The notes beneath the pieces were generated by a model. That model had not been told where the DNA came from. It did not search any database and saw only the letters and a list, made by a program, of their open reading frames with translations. Made by a program: the position numbers and the translations under genes. Positions 1-5,311 of a stretch of DNA of 5,399 bases are shown one piece after another. Source of the stretch: Sphingomonas sp. (lineage in GTDB: Bacteria > Pseudomonadota > Alphaproteobacteria > Sphingomonadales > Sphingomonadaceae). Location: positions 1 to 5,399 of the forward strand of contig JAPJRE010000293.1 of assembly GCA_030824725.1 (NCBI GenBank), given 5' to 3'. Position 1 is the first letter of the stretch; each line of letters opens with the position of its first letter.

Positions 1-878
1 TCATTGATGTACAGTTCGTCGCCGCGACGACGCTCGACGCGTACGATCAGCGAGCTGTACTCGGCGCACAGCGCGCGGCCCGGCTCGGCCCACAGCTCTG
101 CCGAATAGGAAATCGGCAGGCTTTCGAAGGCGCGATGGATCGTCGCGAAATAGCGCTCGAGCGGCGGCGGCTCCATGCCGGGATAGCTGGACGGGAACCC
201 GCCGCCGACATCCACGACATCGACCGTGACGCCCGCCTCGACGATGGCGGCGCGGGCGCGCTCCATCGCATTGGCATAGGCTTCCGGCGACATCGCCTGG
301 CTGCCGACATGGAAGCAGATGCCCAGGGCATCCGCCACCTGACGAACCGCGATCAGCAGGTCCTTGCTCTCGCCCGGGCCGACGCCGAACTTCGACGCGA
401 GGCTGAGCTTCGAGTGATCCGACGAAACGCGGAGGCGTACGCACAGCGTGAGATCCGTCGCGCCCTTGGTGGCACGAACGATCTTGTCCAGCTCTTCCAT
501 GCTGTCCAGGCTGAATACGCGAACGCCGTACTCGAAATACGCCTCGGATATGGCTTCCTCAGCCTTTACCGGGTGCATGAAGCACAGGGTTGCTTCGGGC
601 GCGACACCGGCGACGAGGCGAACCTCGGCGATCGATGCAACGTCGAAATGCGTGATTCCGCTCTCCCACAGGATCCGGATCAGATCCGGCGAGGGATTGG
701 CCTTCACGGCATACATCGAACGACCCGGGAACTTCTCTGCGAAGAACCGGGCCGCACGCGATGCAGCGTGCGGGCGGACGAGCGTTACCGGCTGGACCGG
801 ACGAAGCTTAGCGATGTCGGCAACACGGTTGCCGATACGGGTGGTCGCTAACCCCAGCGCGCGATGATGCTTGTGCAA
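1..878 (-). CDS. PLP-dependent ornithine/lysine-type decarboxylase (fold III), C-terminus cut off by window edge
   Basis: Decarboxylates a basic amino acid, probably ornithine to putrescine for polyamine synthesis, in the cytoplasm. The first 292 residues are visible. Seen: the PLP-lysine motif YAVKANP (K59), HVGSQ (H190, expected to stack on the PLP ring), the glycine-rich phosphate loop DVGGGFP (223-229) and EPGR (265-268). These are the ordered signatures of the N-terminal alanine-racemase-like barrel of the Orn/DAP/Arg decarboxylase family. The C-terminal beta domain, with the catalytic cysteine contributed across the dimer, lies outside the window; full proteins of this type are near 400 residues. 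The start is TTG at 878-876: GGAGG lies 9 bases upstream, and no other ATG, GTG or TTG occurs in frame before the Met of SMYAVKANP, which is too late. The gene diverges from the dehydratase. Ornithine versus lysine versus dual specificity cannot be read here; diaminopimelate decarboxylase is less likely from the motif context. Confidence 0.93.
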   Translation of the reverse strand, partial: MHKHHRALGLATTRIGNRVADIAKLRPVQPVTLVRPHAASRAARFFAEKFPGRSMYAVKANPSPDLIRILWESGITHFDVASIAEVRLVAGVAPEATLCFMHPVKAEEAISEAYFEYGVRVFSLDSMEELDKIVRATKGATDLTLCVRLRVSSDHSKLSLASKFGVGPGESKDLLIAVRQVADALGICFHVGSQAMSPEAYANAMERARAAIVEAGVTVDVVDVGGGFPSSYPGMEPPPLERYFATIHRAFESLPISYSAELWAEPGRALCAEYSSLIVRVERRRGDELYIN

Positions 879-887
879 CTCAAGGGA

Positions 888-892
888 CCTCC
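888..892 (-). promoter_or_regulatory. Ribosome binding site fixing the TTG start of the decarboxylase
   Basis: A perfect GGAGG on the minus strand lies 9 bases before the TTG at 878-876. It is the only good Shine-Dalgarno match near the N-terminus and decides the start. Confidence 0.7.
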
Positions 893-976
893 AAATGCCG
901 TGAGGCAAACATTGACGAAAAGCTGCCTTGCGGTTGGAAGTCCCATGGGGCAGCGGAGGAGCGCACATATGCGCGT

Positions 977-1013
977 CGGACCCCCGTGTAAAGTGATTCT
1001 GGGGTCCGTTTTT
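977..1013 (+). terminator. Terminator/attenuator-like hairpin in the dehydratase leader
   Basis: CGGACCCC (977-984) and GGGGTCCG (1001-1008) form a perfect 8-bp stem around a 16-base loop. Five T residues follow at once (1009-1013), the layout of an intrinsic terminator on the plus strand. The dehydratase ribosome site (GAGG, 1021-1024) and GTG start (1032) come right after, so a transcript from the divergent region would meet the hairpin before the gene. That fits an attenuator, but the loop is long and no leader peptide with its own stop is seen. A protein-binding palindrome is the main alternative. Confidence 0.45.
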
Positions 1014-1031
1014 CTACGGCGAGGGCTTCTT

Positions 1032-2000
1032 GTGACGATTTTGCGACAGCCGACCCGGGCGGGGGTCCGCGACGCGGCGGCAAAGCTGGCGGCGATTCTT
1101 CCGCCGACCCCGCTGTTGGTGCACGAAGTGCGGGGCGTGCCGGTCGCGTTCAAGGCCGAAAGCCTGCAACCGGTCGGGGCGTTCAAGATCCGCGGCGCAT
1201 GGCACCGGCTGACCGCCCTGGATGCGCGCGTGCGCGACAAGGGCGTGGTCGCCTTTTCTTCGGGCAACCATGCGCAGGGCGTCGCCTGGGCAGCGAAACG
1301 GCTCGGCATTCCGGCGGTGATCGTGATGCCTGCGGATGCCCCCAAGGTGAAGCTGGAGGCGACACTGGCGCTGGGTGCCGAGGTGGTGCGCTATGATCGT
1401 CGCAGCGAAAGCCGCGAGAAAATCGCGGAACAGCTTGCGCATGCGCGCGGCGCGGCGCTGGTGCCGAGCTTCGACGATCCCTGGATCATCGAGGGGCAGG
1501 GGAGCGCCGGCATCGAAGCCGCCAGGCAGATGGCCGAGGCCGGGCTGGAGGCGCCGAGGCGCGTACTGGTGCCGTGCGGCGGCGGTGGGCTCTCGGCTGG
1601 CACCGCGCTCGCGCTGCCCGATGCGGAGCTCTTCCCGGTCGAGCCCGAGGGCTGGGACGACATGCGGCGCAGTCTCGAAGCGGGGTGGATCGAGCCAGTG
1701 GGAGACAATCCGCCGCCAACGGCGTGCGATTCGCTGCAGACTCAGCGCGTTTCTCCGCTTACCTTTGAGGTTCTGGCGCGGCGCGGCGCGACCGGCATCG
1801 CGGTGAGCGAGGCCGAGGTCCGGGCGGCGCAGCGCTGGGCGGCGGCCAAGCTGCGACTGGTGGTGGAGCCAGGCGGCGCGGCGGGGATCGCCGGGCTGCT
1901 GGCGGGCAGGGTTCCGGCGGAACCCGGCACGCTGGTGATTGTTTCGGGCGGCAACGTGGACCAGGAGGATTATGCGCGAACGCTCGGGGCACCGGAATGA
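1032..2000 (+). CDS. PLP-dependent threonine/serine dehydratase family protein
   Basis: A fold-II PLP enzyme of 322 residues, expected to deaminate threonine or serine to 2-oxobutyrate or pyruvate plus ammonia in the cytoplasm. Seen: the Schiff-base lysine in GAFKIRGA (K52), the substrate loop SSGNHAQG (76-83), the phosphate-binding CGGGG (182-186) and SGGN (305-308), whose Ser is expected to contact the PLP ring nitrogen. There is no C-terminal ACT-like domain, so it matches short catabolic enzymes such as TdcB (about 330 residues) rather than feedback-regulated IlvA. The GTG at 1032 has GAGG 7 bases upstream and puts the lysine about where it is in TdcB. An in-frame ATG at 969 with a better ribosome site would add 21 residues unlike the family. 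The last 29 bases overlap the next small gene. Serine racemase or a hydroxy-amino-acid dehydratase of the same fold cannot be excluded. Confidence 0.9.
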   Translation: MTILRQPTRAGVRDAAAKLAAILPPTPLLVHEVRGVPVAFKAESLQPVGAFKIRGAWHRLTALDARVRDKGVVAFSSGNHAQGVAWAAKRLGIPAVIVMPADAPKVKLEATLALGAEVVRYDRRSESREKIAEQLAHARGAALVPSFDDPWIIEGQGSAGIEAARQMAEAGLEAPRRVLVPCGGGGLSAGTALALPDAELFPVEPEGWDDMRRSLEAGWIEPVGDNPPPTACDSLQTQRVSPLTFEVLARRGATGIAVSEAEVRAAQRWAAAKLRLVVEPGGAAGIAGLLAGRVPAEPGTLVIVSGGNVDQEDYARTLGAPE

Positions 2001-2184
2001 TCGCGGCCATCCGCTCGGCGGAATCATCGCTCGCGTGGCGAGCATTGGCACGCTCGCGCTCGGCCATTTCCTCTGGTTCACGCTCCGCATCGCCTATCGC
2101 AGCGACCCCAAGCTGGCAGCCGCCGCGGCCGGCTGCTGCGTCTGCGTCGTCACGGGCGTGACCCTATGGGTGGTGGTGACCTGA
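1972..2184 (+). CDS. Small hypothetical membrane protein, two predicted TM segments
   Basis: I do not recognise a family for this 70-residue protein. It has a basic, polar N-terminus (residues 1-15, rich in Arg and His), a hydrophobic segment at about 22-42 containing GHFLWF, a short charged turn RSDPK (43-47), and a second hydrophobic segment at about 48-69 with three cysteines (55, 56, 58). It probably sits in the inner membrane. Support for coding: third codon positions are strongly G/C, hydrophobic blocks have membrane length, and it is stacked between two co-directional genes. The ATG at 1972 lies inside the dehydratase (29-base overlap). AGGAGG precedes it by only 3 bases, which is short, so translational coupling or a slightly later start is possible. 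No function can be assigned. Confidence 0.6.
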   Translation: MRERSGHRNDRGHPLGGIIARVASIGTLALGHFLWFTLRIAYRSDPKLAAAAAGCCVCVVTGVTLWVVVT

Positions 2185-2354
2185 GCGGCCTGCCCGGCCT
2201 CGCTTCGCTGACCATGGGCATCGCCATGCTGGCGGTGCTCGCGCTCGCCTGGGGCGGCGTGGCGGTCCTCCGCCGCGGCGACCGGCAGCGGGGGGTGCTG
2301 ATGCTGATCTGCGGGCTGGTGATCCTGGCCAATGTGCTGATCTGGGCGGTGTGA
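2166..2354 (+). CDS. Small hypothetical membrane protein, two predicted TM segments
   Basis: A 62-residue hydrophobic protein with no recognised family. The first predicted membrane segment runs from about 13 to 35, followed by a basic turn RRGDRQRG (36-43), then a second segment at 44-62 reaching the C-terminus. By the positive-inside rule the turn should face the cytoplasm, giving a hairpin with both ends outside. The ATG at 2166 overlaps the previous gene by 19 bases and has no clear ribosome site, which suggests translation coupled to the upstream small gene. An internal ATG at 2214 is possible but would cut into the first segment. G/C-rich third positions support coding. The stop is followed within a few bases by the palindromic repeat at 2357. 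Confidence 0.6.
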   Translation: MGGGDLSGLPGLASLTMGIAMLAVLALAWGGVAVLRRGDRQRGVLMLICGLVILANVLIWAV

Positions 2355-2356
2355 CC

Positions 2357-2494
2357 ATCCTCCCCTGGAAGCGGAGGTGGCATGCCAAAGGCGTGACGGA
2401 GGGGTGTCCACGCTGGTAGCGTCGTCCACGGCTTGAACCGGGACACCCTCCACCACGCCGTCGGCGCGGTCCCCCTGCCCGCCAGGGGTGGGGG
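2357..2494. repeat. Degenerate palindromic multi-hairpin element (MITE/REP-like)
   Basis: The two ends are inverted copies: CCTCCCCTGG at 2359-2368 pairs with CCAGGGGTGG at 2482-2491 (9 of 10). Further in, GGAGGGGTGTCC (2398-2409) pairs with GGACACCCTCC (2441-2451), apart from one missing base. Local hairpins lie in mirror order: CCTCC/GGAGG (2359-2377), CATGCC-AAA-GGCGTG (2381-2395), a central ACGCT-GGT-AGCGT (2410-2422), CCACGCC-GTC-GGCGCGG with one mismatch (2453-2469), and CCCCTG/CAGGGG (2472-2488). It resembles dispersed palindromic repeats I recall from sphingomonad intergenic regions, but copy number cannot be judged from one window. It begins 2 bases after a stop codon, so it may act as a 3' end structure. 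The remaining gap, 2495-2584, shows no clear promoter. Confidence 0.65.
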
Positions 2495-2584
2495 ATCTTC
2501 GGCACGTTACATCTTGCGACCTTTTCCGAGTCGACCCGCCCGTCACCCTCGCGATATCCTGCCGCTCGCAGCAGGAGAGCCAGG

Positions 2585-3472
2585 ATGCGCGCGATCGGGT
2601 GGGTGGTAGCCGGACTGTTCCTCGCGGGCCCGCCCGCGCTCGCCCGGCAGCAAATAGAGGCGGCTGCACCCGTTGCCGCCGCGTCGAAGCGCGACCTCGC
2701 TTATGGCGCACGCTCCGCGCAGAAGCTCGACTTCTATCTACCCAGCCACCCGACGACGTCGCTGCCGCCGCTGGTGGTGTTCGTCCATGGCGGCGGCTGG
2801 CGGATGGGCAACAAGGAGAACGCGACCGGCACGCCGAAGATCACCCATTTGCGCGATGCCGGCTATGCCTTCGCGACGATCGACTATCGGCTGGTGCCCG
2901 AAGCGCCGGTGGAACAGCAGGCTGAGGATGTTGCTGCGGCGCTCGGCTGGCTGATCGGCCATGCCCGCGAACTCGGATTCGATCCGCAGCGGGTGGTGCT
3001 GATGGGGCACAGCGCCGGCGCGCATCTCGCCGCGCTGGTCGGCACCGATCCCGGCTATCTGGCGAAGGTGGGGCTCTCGCCCGATCGGTTGCGGGGCATG
3101 ATCCTGCTGGATGGCGCGGCCTATGACGTGCCCGCGCAGCTGGCGCAGGCCGGGCGCTTCATGCAGCCGATCTACAAGCAGGCATTCGGCAGCGACCCGG
3201 CGCGGCAGCGCGCGCTCTCCCCGATCGCGCACACGCAAGCGCCCAATGCGCCATCCTTCCTCATCCTGCATGTCGATCGGGACGACGGCGCGCGCCAATC
3301 GGAGGCGCTTGCCACCGCGCTGCGGCAGGCGGGGACGAACGTGACGCTACAGGGGTTCGAAGGTCGCGGCCTGCGCGGCCATGTCGCGATGAACCGGAAG
3401 CTCGGCGACCCGGACTATCCCGCCACCGCACTGGTCGATCGCTGGCTCAGCGCGACGTTCACGCCGCGCTGA
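2585..3472 (+). CDS. Exported alpha/beta-hydrolase esterase
   Basis: A serine hydrolase of 295 residues, likely a carboxylesterase of the HSL/BD-FAE-like group acting outside the cytoplasm. Seen: a signal peptide with a hydrophobic core from about 4 to 15 and a likely cut after ALA (18-20); the oxyanion-hole motif HGGGW (68-72); DYRLVPEA (100-107), typical of this group; the nucleophile motif GHSAG with S143; an Asp candidate in DRDD (231-234); and the catalytic His in GHVAMN (H266). The triad is therefore complete. The ATG at 2585 has AGGAG (2573-2577) 7 bases upstream. A TATCCT at 2555-2560 could be a -10 but lacks a matching -35. The gene runs convergently into the next hydrolase with 13 bases between stops. 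The natural substrate is unknown; short-chain or aryl esters are typical of the family. Confidence 0.88.
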   Translation: MRAIGWVVAGLFLAGPPALARQQIEAAAPVAAASKRDLAYGARSAQKLDFYLPSHPTTSLPPLVVFVHGGGWRMGNKENATGTPKITHLRDAGYAFATIDYRLVPEAPVEQQAEDVAAALGWLIGHARELGFDPQRVVLMGHSAGAHLAALVGTDPGYLAKVGLSPDRLRGMILLDGAAYDVPAQLAQAGRFMQPIYKQAFGSDPARQRALSPIAHTQAPNAPSFLILHVDRDDGARQSEALATALRQAGTNVTLQGFEGRGLRGHVAMNRKLGDPDYPATALVDRWLSATFTPR

Positions 3473-3475
3473 GCC
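3444..3475. terminator. Strong hairpin at the convergent gene junction, possible bidirectional terminator
   Basis: GGCTCAGCGCG (3444-3454) and CGCGCTGAGCC (3465-3475) form a perfect 11-bp stem with a 10-base loop. The esterase stop codon (3470-3472) lies inside the right arm. Neither strand has a T run after the stem, so it is not a standard intrinsic terminator. Its place between convergent genes suggests transcript end protection or collision control in both directions. Confidence 0.45.
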
Positions 3476-3485
3476 GCAACAATCC

Positions 3486-4142
3486 TCAGCGGATCGGGCA
3501 GTTGGGGTCGAGCCGCATGTCGAGATAGCGGTCGACCGAGCCCATCAGCTGGTCCATCTCGTGCTCGAAGAAATGGTTCGCGCCGGGCACGGTATCGTGG
3601 TGGATGGTGATGTGCTTCTGGGTGCGCAGCTTGTCGACCAGCTTCTGCACCGCGCCGGGCGTGACGACCTCGTCCTGCTCGCCCTGGATGATGATGCCCG
3701 AGCTGGGGCAGGGGGCGAGGAAGGTGAAGTCGAACATGTTCGCCGGCGGCGCGACCGAGATGAAGCCGCGGATTTCCGGGCGGCGCATCAGCAGCTGCAT
3801 GCCGATCCAGGCGCCGAAGCCGAAGCCCGCGACCCAAGTGGACGACGCCTCGGGGTGGAAGCTCTGCACCCAGTCGAGCGCGCTCGCCGCGTCGGAGAGT
3901 TCGCCGATGCCGTTGTCGAAGGTGCCCTGGCTCTTGCCGACGCCGCGGAAATTGAAGCGCAGCGTCGCGAAGCCGCGGCGCTGGAAGGTCTTGTAGAGAT
4001 CCTGGACGATGCGGTTGTTCATCGTGCCGCCCGCATTGGGATGCGGGTGGAGGATCATCGCAACCGGTGCGCGCGGACGCGGCGCGGGAGCGAAACGGCC
4101 CTCGAGGCGGCCTTCGGGTCCGGGGAAAATGACTTCGGGCAA
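3486..4142 (-). CDS. COG2945-type alpha/beta hydrolase with Gly at the nucleophile position
   Basis: A 218-residue cytoplasmic alpha/beta-hydrolase-fold protein without a signal peptide. Seen: HPHPNAGGTMNN (32-43) at the oxyanion-hole strand, FNFRGVGKSQG (63-73), the elbow GFGFGAW (106-112), LAPCPSSG (142-149), the acid position in QDEVV (D157) and the His in GANHFF (H190). In related proteins I know, the elbow reads G-Y/F-S-F-G; here residue 108 is Gly (codon at 3821-3819), so the usual serine nucleophile is absent while Asp and His remain. The start is TTG at 4142-4140: AGGA lies 6 bases upstream and an in-frame TGA only four codons upstream excludes a longer form. It diverges from the cysteine desulfurase, a neighbourhood I associate with SUF operons in alphaproteobacteria. 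It may be a non-catalytic or altered hydrolase; the function is not established. Confidence 0.87.
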   Translation of the reverse strand: MPEVIFPGPEGRLEGRFAPAPRPRAPVAMILHPHPNAGGTMNNRIVQDLYKTFQRRGFATLRFNFRGVGKSQGTFDNGIGELSDAASALDWVQSFHPEASSTWVAGFGFGAWIGMQLLMRRPEIRGFISVAPPANMFDFTFLAPCPSSGIIIQGEQDEVVTPGAVQKLVDKLRTQKHITIHHDTVPGANHFFEHEMDQLMGSVDRYLDMRLDPNCPIR

Positions 4143-4148
4143 GGCGGA

Positions 4149-4152
4149 TCCT
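4149..4152 (-). promoter_or_regulatory. Ribosome binding site for the TTG start of the COG2945 hydrolase
   Basis: AGGA on the minus strand lies 6 bases before the TTG at 4142-4140. Together with the in-frame TGA just upstream it fixes the start. Confidence 0.55.
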
Positions 4153-4195
4153 GTTCAATAGGGAGATGCGCGGTGGAGCGCAGGAACTTGGTCGC

Positions 4196-4223
4196 TATAT
4201 AGGCAGCGGGTCCCTTCACGCAA
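4196..4223 (-). promoter_or_regulatory. Candidate promoter for the COG2945 hydrolase
   Basis: On the minus strand, TTGCGT (4223-4218) and TATATA (4201-4196) are 16 bases apart, a reasonable sigma-70-type pair. They lie in the 92-base divergent gap and leave a leader of roughly 45-50 bases before the TTG at 4142. TATATA is its own reverse complement, so it could also serve the plus-strand desulfurase, but no -35 is seen at the right distance on that side. Confidence 0.4.
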
Positions 4224-4234
4224 TTGGAACGCCA

Positions 4235-5311
4235 TTGGCCGCTCGACTCTATCTGGATCATGCCGCGACGACCCCGATGCTGCCGGAGGCAGTGACGGCG
4301 GTGACGGAGGGGATGGCACACTGGGCCAACCCGTCCTCGCCGCATGGCGACGGGCGGGCGGCGCGAGCGGCGCTGGAGGATGCGCGGCGGCGGATCGCCG
4401 CGGCCTATGGCTGGGCGCACGAACTGCTGCTGACCAGCGGGGCGAGCGAATCGCTGGCGATCGCGATGAATCGGAGCGTGGCCGCGCGGCGGCTGATCAC
4501 CGCGGTAGAGCATGATGCGGTGTTGCGGCTGGGCGAGGGCGCGGCCTTGCTGCCGGTGACAGCGGGCGGCTTGCTGGATCTGGAAGCTCTCGCGGCCGCG
4601 CTGCAGGGCGAGGACCGGGCGCTCGTGTGCGTGCAGTGGGCGAACAGCGAGACGGGGGTGCGCCAGCCGATCGCGACGATCGCGGGCATCGTCCACGGCG
4701 CGGGCGGGCTGCTGCTGGTCGACGCCGCGCAGATGCCGGCGCATGCCGATGCCGAGGTGCTGCGCCATGCCGATCTGGTCGCGGTTTCCGCGCACAAGCG
4801 CGGCGGGCCGCCGGGCATCGGCGCGTTGCTGGTGCGCGACCTGGGTGTGCTGCTGCCGACCGGCGGGCAGGAAAAGGGCTATCGCGCCGGGACCGAGAAC
4901 CTGCCCGGGGCGCTAGGCTATGCTGCCGCGGTGGCGGTGCCCGAGGATATGGCGGAAATGGCCCGGCTGCGCGCGGGGCTGGAGGTGGCGATCCTTGCGG
5001 CTGGCGGCGAAGTGGTGGGGGCGGAGAGCCGGCGCAGTCCGCTGATCGGTGCCTATCGGATGCCGGGCGTCTCCTCGGCGGCGCAGCTGATCCGTTTCGA
5101 TCTGGCGGGCGTCGCGGTGTCGGCGGGCAGTGCCTGCTCCTCGGGCAGCATGCGGCCCAGCCATGTGCTGACCGCGATGGGATGGGCCGAGCCTGCCTTG
5201 CGCGAAGTGGTGCGGGTCAGCTTCGGGCGGAGTACCGCGCAAGCCGATGTCGATCGCTTTGCCGAGCTGTGGCGCGCCACCTTTGCCGAGGCACGGGCGC
5301 GGGCGGCATGA
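4235..5311 (+). CDS. Cysteine desulfurase (class V aminotransferase family)
   Basis: A fold-I PLP enzyme of 358 residues, predicted to take sulfur from cysteine as a persulfide for iron-sulfur cluster assembly. Seen: YLDHAATTP (6-14), TSGASES (67-73), the PLP-stacking His in AVEHD (H93), NSETG (137-141), DAAQ (163-166), the Schiff-base lysine in SAHKRGG (K188), GGQEKGYRAGT (210-220) and the persulfide Cys in GSACSSG (C301). It is shorter than IscS or NifS (about 400) but has all the key residues. The TTG at 4235 gives a family-like N-terminus, MAARLYLDHAATTP, with GGAA 5 bases upstream. The in-frame ATG at 4166 would add 23 unlike residues and has GGGAG directly against it without a spacer. 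The stop overlaps the next start as ATGA, so the two are translated together. IscS versus SufS role is not decidable from sequence alone. Confidence 0.9.
   Translation: MAARLYLDHAATTPMLPEAVTAVTEGMAHWANPSSPHGDGRAARAALEDARRRIAAAYGWAHELLLTSGASESLAIAMNRSVAARRLITAVEHDAVLRLGEGAALLPVTAGGLLDLEALAAALQGEDRALVCVQWANSETGVRQPIATIAGIVHGAGGLLLVDAAQMPAHADAEVLRHADLVAVSAHKRGGPPGIGALLVRDLGVLLPTGGQEKGYRAGTENLPGALGYAAAVAVPEDMAEMARLRAGLEVAILAAGGEVVGAESRRSPLIGAYRMPGVSSAAQLIRFDLAGVAVSAGSACSSGSMRPSHVLTAMGWAEPALREVVRVSFGRSTAQADVDRFAELWRATFAEARARAA

Larger units (their letters stand above)
879..1031. promoter_or_regulatory. Divergent intergenic control region between decarboxylase and dehydratase
   Basis: This 153-base gap separates two divergent start codons, so it must hold promoters for both directions. 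On the plus strand there is a good -35-like TTGACG at 912-917, but no convincing -10 at normal spacing, so I do not call a promoter. Other visible structure: a small hairpin GCGCA-CATA-TGCGC (961-974), followed closely by the larger inverted repeat at 977-1008 with its T run. A GGAGG at 955-959 sits 9 bases before an ATG at 969 that is in frame with the dehydratase, giving an alternative 343-residue start. Confidence 0.6.

Noticed and set aside
135..851. Long plus-strand open frame (238 residues) across the decarboxylase
   Set aside because: It is antisense to a gene with unmistakable PLP decarboxylase motifs. The translation is Arg/Ala/Asp-rich without recognisable domains, as expected from GC-rich DNA.
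912..917. TTGACG as a plus-strand -35 box
   Set aside because: The hexamer is good, but nothing like a -10 lies 16-18 bases downstream, so a promoter call is not supported.
864..1031. Extending the dehydratase to an ATG at 864
   Set aside because: That start would overlap the divergent decarboxylase start and add 56 residues unlike the family. The GTG at 1032 fits family length and motif positions.
1014..2090. Long minus-strand open frame (358 residues) opposite the dehydratase
   Set aside because: The translation is rich in Arg, His and Pro with no motif, and the sense strand carries a complete dehydratase. It is a shadow frame.
2094..2711. Minus-strand open frame (205 residues) crossing the small genes, the repeat and the esterase start
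   Set aside because: It spans unrelated features, has a low-complexity composition and lacks any domain. It is open only because stops are rare in GC-rich DNA.
3561..4202. Plus-strand open frame (213 residues) opposite the COG2945 hydrolase
   Set aside because: It is the complement of a motif-rich gene and is dominated by Ala, Arg, Glu and Asp without a recognisable fold.
4166..4234. Extending the cysteine desulfurase to an ATG at 4166
   Set aside because: GGGAG abuts the ATG with no spacer, and the extra 23 residues precede the normal N-terminal YLDHAATTP signature without similarity to the family.
4055..4795. Minus-strand open frame (246 residues) over the divergent gap and desulfurase
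   Set aside because: It overlaps the conserved desulfurase N-terminus on the other strand, and its translation is Arg/His/Gln-rich and featureless.
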